A stretch of DNA of 35,494 nt from Actinomycetes bacterium (GCA_021838445.1 JAKCDU010000039.1:1-35494); one strand, 5' to 3'; counted from the stretch's first letter, positions 1 through 7,274 are shown. Numbers and translations: made by a program. Notes: generated from the letters alone by a model not told the origin.

Positions 1-249
1 GACCTCCTTGCGCAACTCGACCAGCTCCGCCTGGTCGGCCGTCGTCGTTCCTGCTCGGCCACCAGAGTCGATCTCGGCCTGCTTAACCCACGACCGTAGA
101 GACTCCTTGCCCACGCCCAACTGGCGGGCGACACGGGAGATCACGCCATCGTCGCGGGGATCCTGCTGACGTAGCTCGTTGACCATGCGCACCGCTCGAT
201 CCCTCAGTTCAGGCGGGTACCGCTTCTGTGCCGGGTGCTTGTTATCCAT
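1..249 (-). mobile_element. IS3-type transposase orfA, 5' part (runs off the window)
   Basis: The first 83 residues of a transposase OrfA (the helix-turn-helix subunit) read on the minus strand from ATG at 249 to the window edge. The N-terminus MDNKHPAQKRYPPELRDRAV is the usual start of an IS3/IS1601-like OrfA, followed by an HTH with VARQLGVGKESLRSWVKQAE and the start of a Glu/Leu-rich zipper (ADQAELVELRKEV). In IS3 elements OrfA binds the terminal inverted repeats, and a -1 frameshift joins it to the DDE-containing OrfB. OrfB would lie left of the window. I could not identify the terminal repeat to the right of 249. The reading frame is intact as far as visible, so the element may be active, but completeness cannot be judged. 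Confidence 0.85.
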
Positions 250-421
250 GACTCCATCCTCGCTTCCAAGCTATGAAGCCTCCGGGATACCCAGGCCGAA
301 TCAACCGGCGAGCCGAGTGGCCCCCGCTCACGGCGCTCACCACCTGGCTCGGTGCTAGCAAGAACTTGGCACCCACACAGCACGATCGTCGCAACCCCCC
401 ATCGCCACGTACGCCGTGTCC

Positions 422-963
422 TCACGAGACGAGCGCATCGAGGACGGCGGTGACGCTCTCGCACACGACCGGGTCGGTGATCAAGCCGTCGCTGCCGACC
501 ATTTGGCGGGTGACGGGGATCCTCACGCATGCCTCGGCCACAATTGCGGCATGCACGTAGCCGAGCACGATCGCGAGGGACCGGTAGGCATCGGCGGCTC
601 CCGTCGGAGATGCCGACACGTTGATCCACCCCACCGGCTTGTCGTAGATGGAGCCCACGTCGGCGTCGCCGACTGCCCACTCCAAGAGATTCTTGAACGC
701 GCCGGGTAGCGCCCCGGCGTACTCGGGAGTGGAGAACAAGATCGCGCCGCAGCCTCGGATCGCGGCCCGTAAGGCTTCGACCGCCGGGTGCAGCGGTTCG
801 ACGTCCTGATCGGGATCGAAGTGCGGAGGCGGCCGACACCGTCGAAGAGCACCGCCTCGACCCCGGCAGAGGCCACGCGAACAGCGGTGCGCAGCAACGC
901 CGAATTGGTCGAGCCCGCTCGAAGGCTTCCCGAAACCAACAGCACCTTGCGCCTCGTGTCCAC
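422..963 (-). pseudogene. NADPH-dependent FMN reductase, frameshifted
   Basis: The two halves of a flavodoxin-fold NADPH:FMN reductase lie in different minus-strand frames. The N-terminal half starts at GTG 963 (VDTRRKVLLVSGSLRAGSTN, the FMN-phosphate loop GSLRxGSxN). The C-terminal half begins around 740 (FSTPEYAGALPGAFKNLLEW, the family signature) and ends at 422. The join lies near 825-832. Restoring one base after the codons for VGRL gives the expected PHFDPDQDVEPLHP stretch, so a single-base deletion explains the break. It may be a true mutation or an assembly error. The family reduces FMN, quinones or metals with NADPH. Its position next to an IS3 transposase and the 3' end of tRNA-Val fits decay in an accessory stretch. 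Confidence 0.8.
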
Positions 964-1353
964 GCAGTAGTCAACCACCAACGGTGCCGCCAGCTTCCGG
1001 GGCCACGATGCCTGACGCCCTTGCGTCGACGCCTTTCGCCCTTGCAGCACTGACCGAATCCCAACCTCGACCTCCGTCCGGCGCATCTCGCCATCTCGGC
1101 GAGTAGGGCACTGCCCTACGCTGCGGTAGGGCTGCGTAGGGCAGACCGGACCACGAGGGACGCCTTCGAGGCCGTCCGCCGCGAACGCCCAGCTTGCGTC
1201 CGGCGTGGCGGTCGGATCTCGTGCGTAGGGCAGGGTGATCAACGGTCGATAATGGAGTCGATAAACCCTGTGGACAACCTCGTGGGACACACCGACACGC
1301 CATGAACGCCCATGATATTTCGGCCTAAAGGCGCAAAGATTCAAAGCACAGGG
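964..1353. other. Gene-free stretch with repeat cluster and one DnaA-box-like site
   Basis: No convincing gene lies between the FMN reductase start and tRNA-Val. The stretch holds a cluster of GTAGGGCA-type repeats (1103-1233, listed separately). A single TTGTCCACA on the minus strand (1269-1277) matches the actinobacterial DnaA box. One box alone does not make an origin. Confidence 0.6.
1103..1233. repeat. GCGTAGGGCAG repeat cluster, possible operator
   Basis: The 11-mer GCGTAGGGCAG occurs three times: on the minus strand at 1111-1121 and on the plus strand at 1134-1144 and 1223-1233. Additional GTAGGGC cores start at 1103 and 1126. The first two cores form a perfect palindrome, GTAGGGCACTGCCCTAC (1103-1119; 8-bp arms, one-base spacer). 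This arrangement is typical of a regulator binding site. The nearest start downstream on the minus strand is the FMN reductase GTG at 963, about 140 bp away. The regulator is unknown. Confidence 0.55.
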
Positions 1354-1427
1354 TGGGCGCTGAGGGACTCGAACCCCCGACCACCGCGTTGTAAGCGCGG
1401 TGCTCTAACCAACTGAGCTAAGCGCCC
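1354..1427 (-). tRNA. tRNA-Val (anticodon TAC)
   Basis: A full cloverleaf reads on the minus strand: acceptor GGGCGCT/AGCGCCC, D arm GCTC...GAGC, anticodon stem CCGCG/CGCGG with loop CTTACAA (anticodon TAC, codon GTA), T arm GGGGG-TTCGAGT-CCCTC, and discriminator A at 1354. CCA is not encoded. The first ten bases overlap the end of the DUF523 gene. The 3' end faces the accessory stretch with the IS3 transposase. Confidence 0.95.
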
Positions 1428-1891
1428 GGGAGCGTCCATGGTAGAACGCCGGAGCCCTCCAGATCCTCTTCGGAGCAGACCGGGAGCCCGATGGCCCGGA
1501 GAGCGGCCGCGGTTACCCCGTCGCCGTCCACCAGGACCCGGGAGTGGGTGCCGTCATAGATCTGGTGGCATCCACACGACGGGGAGCGGGCCTTGAGGAC
1601 CGCTCCGGTGGCCCGGGCGGCGACCGCCAGCGCCACCGCTTGCTCGGCGCCGCGCCGGTAGAGGTCCGTCACGTCGGTCCCGTCGGCGGTACGGACCCGT
1701 CCCCCGGCGGTCACCTCCGCCGCCGGGCGGGGCGTGGGGAGACCCCCCGCCACCTCGGGGCACACCGGGAGCAGCCGGTAGCCGGCGCCCAGCGCCGTCA
1801 CCCTGCTCGACGGCGACGAGCCTCCCCGGTGGTTGCAGGCGACACCGAGCAGACACGCCGACACCACCACGGTTGGGCGCTCCTCGGCCAC
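1418..1891 (-). CDS. DUF523 family protein
   Basis: A 157-aa protein of the DUF523 family, whose function is not established. The N-terminal signature SACLLGVACNHRGG carries C13 and C19. The second signature ARSPSCGCHQIY carries C106 and C108. The spacing of these cysteines suggests metal or Fe-S binding, which is inference. Length matches the family (about 150-160 aa). The start is GTG at 1891 (GTGGCCGAGGAGCGC). Its TAG stop (1418-1420) lies inside the 5' end of the downstream tRNA-Val gene, so gene and tRNA overlap by 10 bp on the same strand and any co-transcript must be cut at the tRNA 5' end, destroying the mRNA terminus. Confidence 0.9.
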   Translation of the reverse strand: MAEERPTVVVSACLLGVACNHRGGSSPSSRVTALGAGYRLLPVCPEVAGGLPTPRPAAEVTAGGRVRTADGTDVTDLYRRGAEQAVALAVAARATGAVLKARSPSCGCHQIYDGTHSRVLVDGDGVTAAALRAIGLPVCSEEDLEGSGVLPWTLPGA

Positions 1892-1946
1892 CCGCTGAGG
1901 CTAGACCCGCAGCGGCGGCCCGTCAGGCCCGCGGCGGCCCCCCGGC

Positions 1947-1978
1947 TGTCGCCCCCGCCTCCACGGGCAGGGGCGACA
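1947..1978 (-). terminator. Hairpin after whiB-like gene
   Basis: Perfect 9-bp stem TGTCGCCCC/GGGGCGACA with a 14-nt loop, 16 bp past the WhiB stop codon. No T-run follows on either strand, so it may be a weak terminator or an mRNA-end-stabilising hairpin. Confidence 0.4.
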
Positions 1979-1993
1979 CTCCGGGTCATGACC

Positions 1994-2323
1994 TCAGGCG
2001 GTCAGTTGAATGCCGGGAGACGGGTTCTTGGGGGGTCGCCCCCGCTTGCGCTTCTGGCTGAGGACCCGGCCGTTCAGGAACAGCTCTCCACCCCAGACCC
2101 CCCAGGGCTCGCGGCGGCTGAGGGCACCTTCGAGGCACTCGGCTACGACCGGGCAGGTCTGGCAGATGCGCTTGGCCTCCAAGATGTCGGGGATCTCATC
2201 GGAGAAGAACAGCCCGGTCAACGAGCTGTCGGCGTCGCGGCAACTGGCGGCGTCCCAGTCGACGACGGGGCCATCGGTCCCCTCGCATCCTGTCTGTTCG
2301 TAGCCCAGCTCGAAGGCGAACAT
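1994..2323 (-). CDS. WhiB-family Fe-S transcriptional regulator
   Basis: A 109-aa WhiB-like protein. The four iron-sulfur cluster cysteines are C28, C54, C57 and C63 (C-x25-C-x2-C-x5-C), followed by the GVWGG turn at 75-79 and a basic AT-hook-like tail KRKRGRPPK at 91-99. Members bind a [4Fe-4S] cluster and act on promoters together with region 4 of the primary sigma factor, sensing redox state or NO. The family is found only in Actinobacteria and their phages. The start is ATG at 2323 with an AAAGGA Shine-Dalgarno 7 nt upstream. Which paralogue it is (WhiB1/2/7) cannot be decided here. It is preceded on the same strand by a small gene with a terminator, so it probably has its own promoter. 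Confidence 0.93.
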   Translation of the reverse strand: MFAFELGYEQTGCEGTDGPVVDWDAASCRDADSSLTGLFFSDEIPDILEAKRICQTCPVVAECLEGALSRREPWGVWGGELFLNGRVLSQKRKRGRPPKNPSPGIQLTA

Positions 2324-2368
2324 GTCGCCGTCCTTTCTCTCCCTGTGTCCGGTTCCTGGAAAAACGAA

Positions 2369-2397
2369 GAGGCCGCCGGGATTCTCCCGGCGGCCTC
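2369..2397 (-). terminator. Rho-independent terminator of the 67-aa gene
   Basis: A 12-bp perfect stem GAGGCCGCCGGG/CCCGGCGGCCTC with a 5-nt loop. On the minus strand it is followed by TTCGTTTTT, the U-tract of an intrinsic terminator. It lies 31 bp after the stop of the 67-aa gene and about 45 bp before the WhiB start, so it separates the two transcripts. Confidence 0.85.
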
Positions 2398-2428
2398 TGG
2401 ACCCTCTCTCGGATGTTCGGTGCTCGTC

Positions 2429-2632
2429 CTAGCCGGACGTCCGATCCCGAGGGCCCAGTGGCCAACCGTCGATGTAAGTGGCGGTCATGGTGAATCGCTT
2501 CTGCGAGTGCTTGGCGACGACCGCCCCGTCCACGAGGTCGTGCAGAGCTGCGCCCACATACCCGCCCCGAGGACGCGGCTGGGACCAGAGGGACGAGGCG
2601 CAGCTCGACTCAGCGGTGACGTTGCTGTTCAC
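2429..2632 (-). CDS. Small protein of unknown function (67 aa)
   Basis: I do not recognise this protein. It starts at GTG 2632, chosen because a strong Shine-Dalgarno (AAAGGAGG) lies 6 nt upstream. It has no membrane segment. The central part reads YVGAALHDLVDGAVVAKHSQ and the C-terminal part TMTATYIDGWPLG, a mixed composition typical of a small folded protein and not of a shadow frame. A promoter-like sequence lies just upstream and a clear intrinsic terminator just downstream, so it looks like a monocistronic gene. It sits between the inositol-phosphatase-family gene and the WhiB regulator on the same strand. Confidence 0.65.
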   Translation of the reverse strand: MNSNVTAESSCASSLWSQPRPRGGYVGAALHDLVDGAVVAKHSQKRFTMTATYIDGWPLGPRDRTSG

Positions 2633-2674
2633 TGACGCCCTCCTTTCGTCCTGGTGCCGGGCGACATAGATGAG

Positions 2675-2698
2675 ATCATGCCACGCCGACCCAGTCAA
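2675..2698 (-). promoter_or_regulatory. Putative promoter of the 67-aa gene
   Basis: On the minus strand TTGACT (2693-2698) is a good -35 hexamer. A weak -10 candidate, TCTCAT, follows after 17 nt. The site begins just after the TAA stop of the upstream phosphatase gene. A transcript from here would carry the Shine-Dalgarno of the 67-aa gene. The -10 match is poor. Confidence 0.4.
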
Positions 2699-2704
2699 AC
2701 GATT

Positions 2705-3457
2705 TTATTGGGACAAAAGGCCCCGGCCGGCCACCGCCTGGCCGAGCAGGTCGGGCGTGGCGGCAGCCACGATGGTCCGCCGCTCGCTCCCTTCGCTGAC
2801 CACCAGGTCCCGGCCCGACGCCTCGGCCACCTGGGCCCCCGCCTCGGTGCAGACCAGCATGGCCCCCAGGTAGTCCCACGGCGCCAGCGACTGCGGGGCG
2901 CAGTCGATGAAGGCGTCGAGAGAGCCGCACGCCACTGCGCACAGGTCCAGGGCGGCCGCGCCGAGGCTGCGGAACTGGTTCCAGCCGAGGTGGGTGCGGG
3001 GGTAGCCGCTGAAAGCCACCATGGCCGAGCCCATCGTCGTACAGCCGGTCGGGGCGATCGGGCGCCCGTCCCGCTCGGCGCCGCCCCCCCGGACGGCGGT
3101 GAAGCGGGACCCGACGGCCTGGTTGGCCACGACTGCGGCCAGCGGCCCCTCCCGGTCGAGCGCGCACAGACTGGTCGCCCACCACGGCAGTCCCCGGGAG
3201 GCGTTGGTCGAGCCGTCCACCGGGTCGACCACCACCCTGACGGGGCGTTCGGGGTGGTGCAGTCCCGACTCCTCGGAGAACGCCCCGAAACCGGCCCGTT
3301 CCAGCACCGCCAGCACCGCGGCGTCGGCGATCACGTCGCTTTGGTACTGGTCGGCCCGCCGACCCGAAGGGCCCCAGTCCTCCAGGCCCTCGAGGGCTTC
3401 GGCGACGGCTGTCACCGCGTCGTGGAGGACCTGCAGTACCGATTCGGGGGAAGTCAC
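2705..3457 (-). CDS. Inositol monophosphatase family protein
   Basis: A 250-aa member of the Mg2+-dependent, Li+-sensitive phosphatase superfamily (inositol-1-phosphatase, histidinol phosphatase HisN, fructose-1,6-bisphosphatase, CysQ). Metal-binding motifs are present: SEES at 61-64 (the Glu of motif A), DPVDGSTN at 78-85, and W194-D195 with TEAGAQV (motif B). The family hydrolyses small phosphate monoesters in the cytoplasm; the substrate cannot be read from the motifs. GTG 3457 is the start. It is divergent from the 190-aa gene with only 17 bp between start codons, so its mRNA is probably leaderless. Length is normal for the family. Confidence 0.92.
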   Translation of the reverse strand: MTSPESVLQVLHDAVTAVAEALEGLEDWGPSGRRADQYQSDVIADAAVLAVLERAGFGAFSEESGLHHPERPVRVVVDPVDGSTNASRGLPWWATSLCALDREGPLAAVVANQAVGSRFTAVRGGGAERDGRPIAPTGCTTMGSAMVAFSGYPRTHLGWNQFRSLGAAALDLCAVACGSLDAFIDCAPQSLAPWDYLGAMLVCTEAGAQVAEASGRDLVVSEGSERRTIVAAATPDLLGQAVAGRGLLSQ

Positions 3458-3474
3458 CGGGTAGGGTCTACCCG
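3458..3474. promoter_or_regulatory. Divergent leaderless promoter core
   Basis: Seventeen bp separate two divergent start codons and contain the imperfect palindrome GGGTAGGGTCTACCC. On the plus strand TAGGGT (3462-3467) lies 7 nt before ATG 3475. On the minus strand TAGACC (3470-3465) lies 7 nt before GTG 3457. TANNNT 6-8 nt before the start codon is the known geometry of actinobacterial leaderless promoters. The minus-strand box lacks the final T. Confidence 0.6.
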
Positions 3475-4047
3475 ATGGCCGTGATCGACGTAGCCGGGTA
3501 CGTAGCCGAGCTCAAGGACCATGCCGTCGACCACGGTTTCCACGTCCACGACGAGCGTCACTTCGTCGAAACCTACTCGCTGCGCCAGGCCTGGGAGGTG
3601 GACCTGCACCCCGAGGACGCGTGCAACGGGCCGCTCGACCTGCACCTCGCCCTCGAGGTGGATCCCCGGGTGCTGCTGGCCTTCGAGGACCTGGTGGTGG
3701 AGCTTCCCGAGGGCCAGGACCCCCCTGACGACTTCCGATTCCCGCTGACCTTCACCTGGGCCCTACCCCCCCTCCCCCACGGCCCCGACCTCCTGCGCCT
3801 GGCCATCGACCTGGCCGGCATCGGCGGGATCGAGCTGCCACTCGAGTCCTCGGCCATCGACAGTTACGCCTCGGCCACCGACCCCGCCGAGCGGCGGATC
3901 ACCATCGTGGCCCGCCAGCAGGTGTCGCTGGCTCGAGTGCTGGTAGGCGAGGAGCTGCTCTGCGAGACCTTCGACAAGGCCCTGGCCGTCAGCCAGTACC
4001 TCCTCGAACGCGCCCCCGCCTGGCTCGGACCCGAAGCCGAAGGCTGA
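3475..4047 (+). CDS. Hypothetical protein (190 aa)
   Basis: Not recognised by family. The 190-aa product is acidic and soluble, with no signal peptide or membrane segment. It is rich in beta-strand-like stretches (PLDLHLALEVDPRVLLAFED, RITIVARQQVSLARVLVGEE). ATG 3475 is fixed by a TAGGGT box 7 nt upstream and the absence of a Shine-Dalgarno. Codon use matches the neighbours, so it is a resident gene. The shared divergent promoter with the phosphatase-family gene suggests co-expression only. Confidence 0.8.
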   Translation: MAVIDVAGYVAELKDHAVDHGFHVHDERHFVETYSLRQAWEVDLHPEDACNGPLDLHLALEVDPRVLLAFEDLVVELPEGQDPPDDFRFPLTFTWALPPLPHGPDLLRLAIDLAGIGGIELPLESSAIDSYASATDPAERRITIVARQQVSLARVLVGEELLCETFDKALAVSQYLLERAPAWLGPEAEG

Positions 4048-4230
4048 AGCTCCACCGGCGAGCCCGCTCAGCGCCTCCCACCGCCGGGCGCGTATCCCCC
4101 ACCTGTGCCCCACGTTCGGTCATGCTCTGGGACGGCCGTGAGGCGGCCGGTAGGGAGCGACGGTCGTGACCGACCCCGTCAGCGTGGACGGAGAGCCGGC
4201 TCGGTCACGGCCGCCGCTGTCTCCAGCGGG
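4048..4230. other. Convergent intergenic region with inverted repeat
   Basis: The 183 bp lie between two converging stop codons. They hold an inverted repeat CGTGACCGA (4165-4173) / TCGGTCACG (4201-4209) with a 27-nt loop, which could act as a bidirectional terminator. No T-run and no gene were seen. Confidence 0.4.
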
Positions 4231-5589
4231 TCACACCATGGTGTCGAGGATCTCCTCGACGATCTCGATGGTGGTCTCGGGATGGAGGAAGGCCAGGCGG
4301 GCCACGGTCTCCCCCTCCCATTTGGTCGGGGTCACGAATCCGACCTGGTCCCGCAGGAGCCGGCGGGACCAGGAGTCGTAGTCGGCCGCTTCCCACCCGT
4401 CACGGCGGAACAGCACCACCGACAGTTCGGGTGGGCGCAACAACGTCAGCCCATCCCGGGAAGCGATGACCTCGGCGGCGGCGCGGGCTATGGCCAGACC
4501 AGCCTCTACCGCGTCCCGGTAGGCGTCGGTCCCGTGCACCGCCAGGGAGAACCAGATGGCCAGACCCCGGGCCCGGCGGGTCAGGTGGTAGGCGTAGTCG
4601 CTCGGGTTCCACGCTTCGGGCCCGTCGGTGTGTATCACGTCGAGGTAGCTGGCGTCCTGGGTGTGCACCGCCCTCGCCAGCGACGGGTTCCGGTAGATGA
4701 GCGACGCGCAGTCGAACGGGGCGAACAGCCACTTGTGGGGGTCGACGACCAGGGAGTCGGCCCGCTGGATGCCCTCGAAGCGGTGGCGGGCCGAGGGGGC
4801 GAAGAGGGCCGCCCCTCCGTAGGCCCCGTCGACGTGGAACCACAGCCCCCGCTCCGCCGCCACCCGGCTCACCCCGTCGAGATCGTCGACGATGCCGGCG
4901 TTGGTGGTGCCACCCGTGGCGACCACCCCGATGACGTCGGAGGGGTCGGGATCGGAGCGCAACGCCGCCTCTAGGGCGGTCCCGGTCAGGCGGTGGTCGC
5001 GGGTGGGCACGATCAGCGCGTCAACATCGATCACGTGCAGGGCCTTGCCGATCGACGAGTGGGCCTGGTCGCTGACGGCGATGCGCAGCCTGGCCGGCTG
5101 GTCGGCCGCAAGATGGCGGCCGACCTCGCGGGCCACCATCAGCGCCGACAGGTTGCCGGCGCTCCCCCCGGAGACGAAGCACCCCCCGGCGCCGGGCGGC
5201 AGGCCGGCGGCGTCGGCTATGACGCGCAACACCTGGTTCTCGGCGGCGACCGCTCCGGCGGCCTCCAACCAGCTCGAGCCCTGTAGTGAAGAGCAGGAGA
5301 CGACCATGTCGAACAGCAGCGATGCCTTGGTCGGAGCGGCCGGGATGAAGGCCAGGAACCGGGGGCTGTCACACGACACGACCGCGGTGGCCACGCTGTC
5401 CGAGAAGACCCGGAGGACCTCCGTCGGGTCGCTACCTCTGTCGTTGATGACGCCCTCGAGGGCTCGGTCCAGGGTGGCCTTGTCCCCGGCGTGGTCGAGA
5501 GGCACCGGGTCGAGCATCAGGCGGTCCCGGCAGTATTCGAAGATCAAGGAGATGAGCCGCTCGTCAGCCTGGAACATCGGGTTGAGCAC
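4231..5589 (-). CDS. PLP-dependent group II decarboxylase
   Basis: A 452-aa fold-type I pyridoxal-phosphate enzyme of the group II (aromatic-L-amino-acid/glutamate) decarboxylase family. The Schiff-base lysine is K286 in VDPHKWLFAPFDCA. H177 in SDQAHSSIGKA stacks on the cofactor and HVDGAYGG (252-259) supplies the Asp that contacts the pyridine nitrogen. The phosphate-binding SGGSAGNLSAL is at 140-150. Members decarboxylate aromatic amino acids, glutamate or aspartate; the substrate is not determinable from the sequence. The start may be GTG 5589 or ATG 5577, four codons later; neither has a clear Shine-Dalgarno. It is a single gene facing the 190-aa gene. Confidence 0.92.
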   Translation of the reverse strand: MLNPMFQADERLISLIFEYCRDRLMLDPVPLDHAGDKATLDRALEGVINDRGSDPTEVLRVFSDSVATAVVSCDSPRFLAFIPAAPTKASLLFDMVVSCSSLQGSSWLEAAGAVAAENQVLRVIADAAGLPPGAGGCFVSGGSAGNLSALMVAREVGRHLAADQPARLRIAVSDQAHSSIGKALHVIDVDALIVPTRDHRLTGTALEAALRSDPDPSDVIGVVATGGTTNAGIVDDLDGVSRVAAERGLWFHVDGAYGGAALFAPSARHRFEGIQRADSLVVDPHKWLFAPFDCASLIYRNPSLARAVHTQDASYLDVIHTDGPEAWNPSDYAYHLTRRARGLAIWFSLAVHGTDAYRDAVEAGLAIARAAAEVIASRDGLTLLRPPELSVVLFRRDGWEAADYDSWSRRLLRDQVGFVTPTKWEGETVARLAFLHPETTIEIVEEILDTMV

Positions 5590-5659
5590 CGATCCAGCAT
5601 GCCAGTGCCAAACCGGTCGCCGTTACCCGGGCCGCCGCGGTGTAGCCGCCGCAGCGAGG

Positions 5660-6187
5660 TCAGCCGTCCCGACCGCGGCCGGCCCGGTACTCCGCGACGG
5701 CCCACAGGTCGGTGACGACGCGAGGATCGAAGCGGGCCCATCCGCCGTCATCGCCGAGCACCACGGCCACATCCCGGGGATTGCGCTGGCGGACTATCCA
5801 TCCGCCGTCGAAACGGGTGACCCTGCCGATGTGGCGGCGATCCCGGCCGAAGTCCTCGAGGCGTCCCAGCAGCTCCGCGGGTAGCTCACCCGCGTCGACC
5901 CCGCGGAATCCGGGATCGGGGATCACCCGCACCTCCCCGCTGTCGACCGCGGCGTTGTGACGGTCCGTTCGGTTCTTCACGTAGACCACCGTCGCCACAA
6001 CCATCCCGACCACGAAAACCGCGGCGGTGACCCCGGCCCGGGCGCCGAAGGCCGACCCCACGCCGATCAGAGCCAGCGGGACGACCACCGTGGCCGCCCG
6101 GGTCGGAGCGGTCAGGTTCGACCACTGCGCCCGCACCGACGGCAGGCGCCCGGGGTAGAGATCGTCCCGGCGGGGAGGGGATATCAC
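5660..6187 (-). CDS. Two-TM membrane protein, hypothetical
   Basis: A 175-aa protein with two adjacent hydrophobic helices (about residues 28-45 and 47-65: TVVVPLALIGVGSAFG and AAVFVVGMVVATVVYV) and a soluble C-terminal half of about 105 residues ending in RFDPRVVTDLWAVAEYRAGR. No family recognised. The open frame extends further upstream, but GTG 6187 is preferred: a CACACT box lies 7 nt before it (leaderless geometry), and upstream codons would overlap the divergent SDR gene. Start codons of the two genes are 27 bp apart. Confidence 0.7.
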   Translation of the reverse strand: MISPPRRDDLYPGRLPSVRAQWSNLTAPTRAATVVVPLALIGVGSAFGARAGVTAAVFVVGMVVATVVYVKNRTDRHNAAVDSGEVRVIPDPGFRGVDAGELPAELLGRLEDFGRDRRHIGRVTRFDGGWIVRQRNPRDVAVVLGDDGGWARFDPRVVTDLWAVAEYRAGRGRDG

Positions 6188-6214
6188 GCCCTGAAGTGTG
6201 GCAGGGTGACGGCT

Positions 6215-6961
6215 GTGCCCACCACCATCGACCTCACCGGCAGAGTGGCGCTCGTCACCGGCGCTTCCAAAGGCATCGGGGCGGGAATAGCCCGCCTGCT
6301 GTCCGAAAGCGGAGCATCGGTGATGCTCTCGTCGCGAAAGATCGAATCCCTCGAGGAGACCGCCGCCCAGATCGGGGGCGACACCGCCGTGTTCGCCGCT
6401 CACGCCGGGCGCCTGGAGGATGCTCAGGCCTGCGTGGCCGCCACCATCGAACGCTTCGGTGGCCTCGACATCCTGGTCAACAACGCCGCCACCAACCCTT
6501 ACTACGGCCGGGCCATAGACATCGACCTACCCCGATTCGACAAGACGGTGGAGGTGAACCTGCGCGGCCCGCTGGTGTGGACCCAGGAAGCCTGGAAGCA
6601 GGCCATGTCCGAACGGGGCGGATCGGTGATCAACATCTCGTCCATCGGCGGTCTGCAGCACTCCGGCCCGATCGGCATCTACGACATGACCAAAGCGGCC
6701 CTCATGCACCTGACCCGCCACCTGGCGTCCGAGCTCGGCCCGAAGGTCCGGGTCAACGCCATCGCCCCGGGCCTGGTGAAGACCGACTTCGCCAGGGCGC
6801 TGTGGGAGCCCGGCGGGGAGGACGCCGTCCGCCCCTGGCCGCTGCAGAGGCTCGGCGACCCCTCCGACATCGCCGGCGCGGTCCTCTACCTGTGCTCGGA
6901 CCTCGCTTCGTGGGTCACCGGCGAGGTGCTCGTCGTCGACGGAGGGGCGTTGCTGGTCTGA
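6215..6961 (+). CDS. Short-chain dehydrogenase/reductase
   Basis: A classical SDR of 248 aa. The cofactor-binding TGASKGIG is at 15-22 and NNAA at 89-92. The catalytic tetrad is N115, S143, Y156 and K160 (YDMTK), and the end is VTGEVLVVDGGALLV. The residue R41 after the second beta strand (SSRKIESL) suggests NADPH, which is inference. Such enzymes reduce 3-oxoacyl groups or oxidise alcohols; the substrate is unknown. Two GTG starts compete (6206 and 6215). I chose 6215 because CAGGGT lies exactly 7 nt upstream and because the protein then begins VPTTIDLTGRVALVTGAS, a normal SDR N-terminus. Confidence 0.92.
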   Translation: MPTTIDLTGRVALVTGASKGIGAGIARLLSESGASVMLSSRKIESLEETAAQIGGDTAVFAAHAGRLEDAQACVAATIERFGGLDILVNNAATNPYYGRAIDIDLPRFDKTVEVNLRGPLVWTQEAWKQAMSERGGSVINISSIGGLQHSGPIGIYDMTKAALMHLTRHLASELGPKVRVNAIAPGLVKTDFARALWEPGGEDAVRPWPLQRLGDPSDIAGAVLYLCSDLASWVTGEVLVVDGGALLV

Positions 6962-7190
6962 CGGCCCCAGCTCGATCTCGGACTCGCCGCGACCACCCGA
7001 AAGGTACGGGCAGCTCGCCAGGGGGTGCTGCAACAGGCCGAGGCCGACTTCCAGCCGCTGCCCTTCGACGCTGATTCGGCCAGGGCGTTCGGGAGAGTGG
7101 CCGCTCCGCTCAGAGATAGCGGCCGCAAGGTGCAGGCTCGCAGCTACAACGCCATGATCGCCGCTACGGCGATCGCCAGCGACCTTCCCC
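6962..7190 (+). pseudogene. VapC PIN-domain toxin remnant
   Basis: The plus-strand frame that begins directly after the SDR stop encodes the C-terminal half of a VapC-type PIN ribonuclease: LPFDADSARAFGRVAAPLRD, then SYNAMIAATAIASDLP, matching the second half of the PIN core up to the point where VapCs continue LPLYTxNPxDF. The first half, with the N-terminal catalytic Asp, and the last strand are missing. There is no start codon or Shine-Dalgarno at the left break, and no VapB antitoxin. The frame runs on into the tRNA gene at 7201. It is a dead fragment left by a rearrangement or integration next to the tRNA. Confidence 0.75.
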
Positions 7191-7200
7191 ATATCGTCCG

Positions 7201-7274
<74 letters not shown>

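Noticed and set aside
1269-1277. TTGTCCACA as part of a replication origin
   Set aside because: Only one DnaA-type box was found, without an AT-rich unwinding region, dnaA or dnaN.
1544-2635. A 363-codon plus-strand frame across DUF523, WhiB and the 67-aa gene
   Set aside because: It runs antisense through two clear genes and a terminator and has no domain content.
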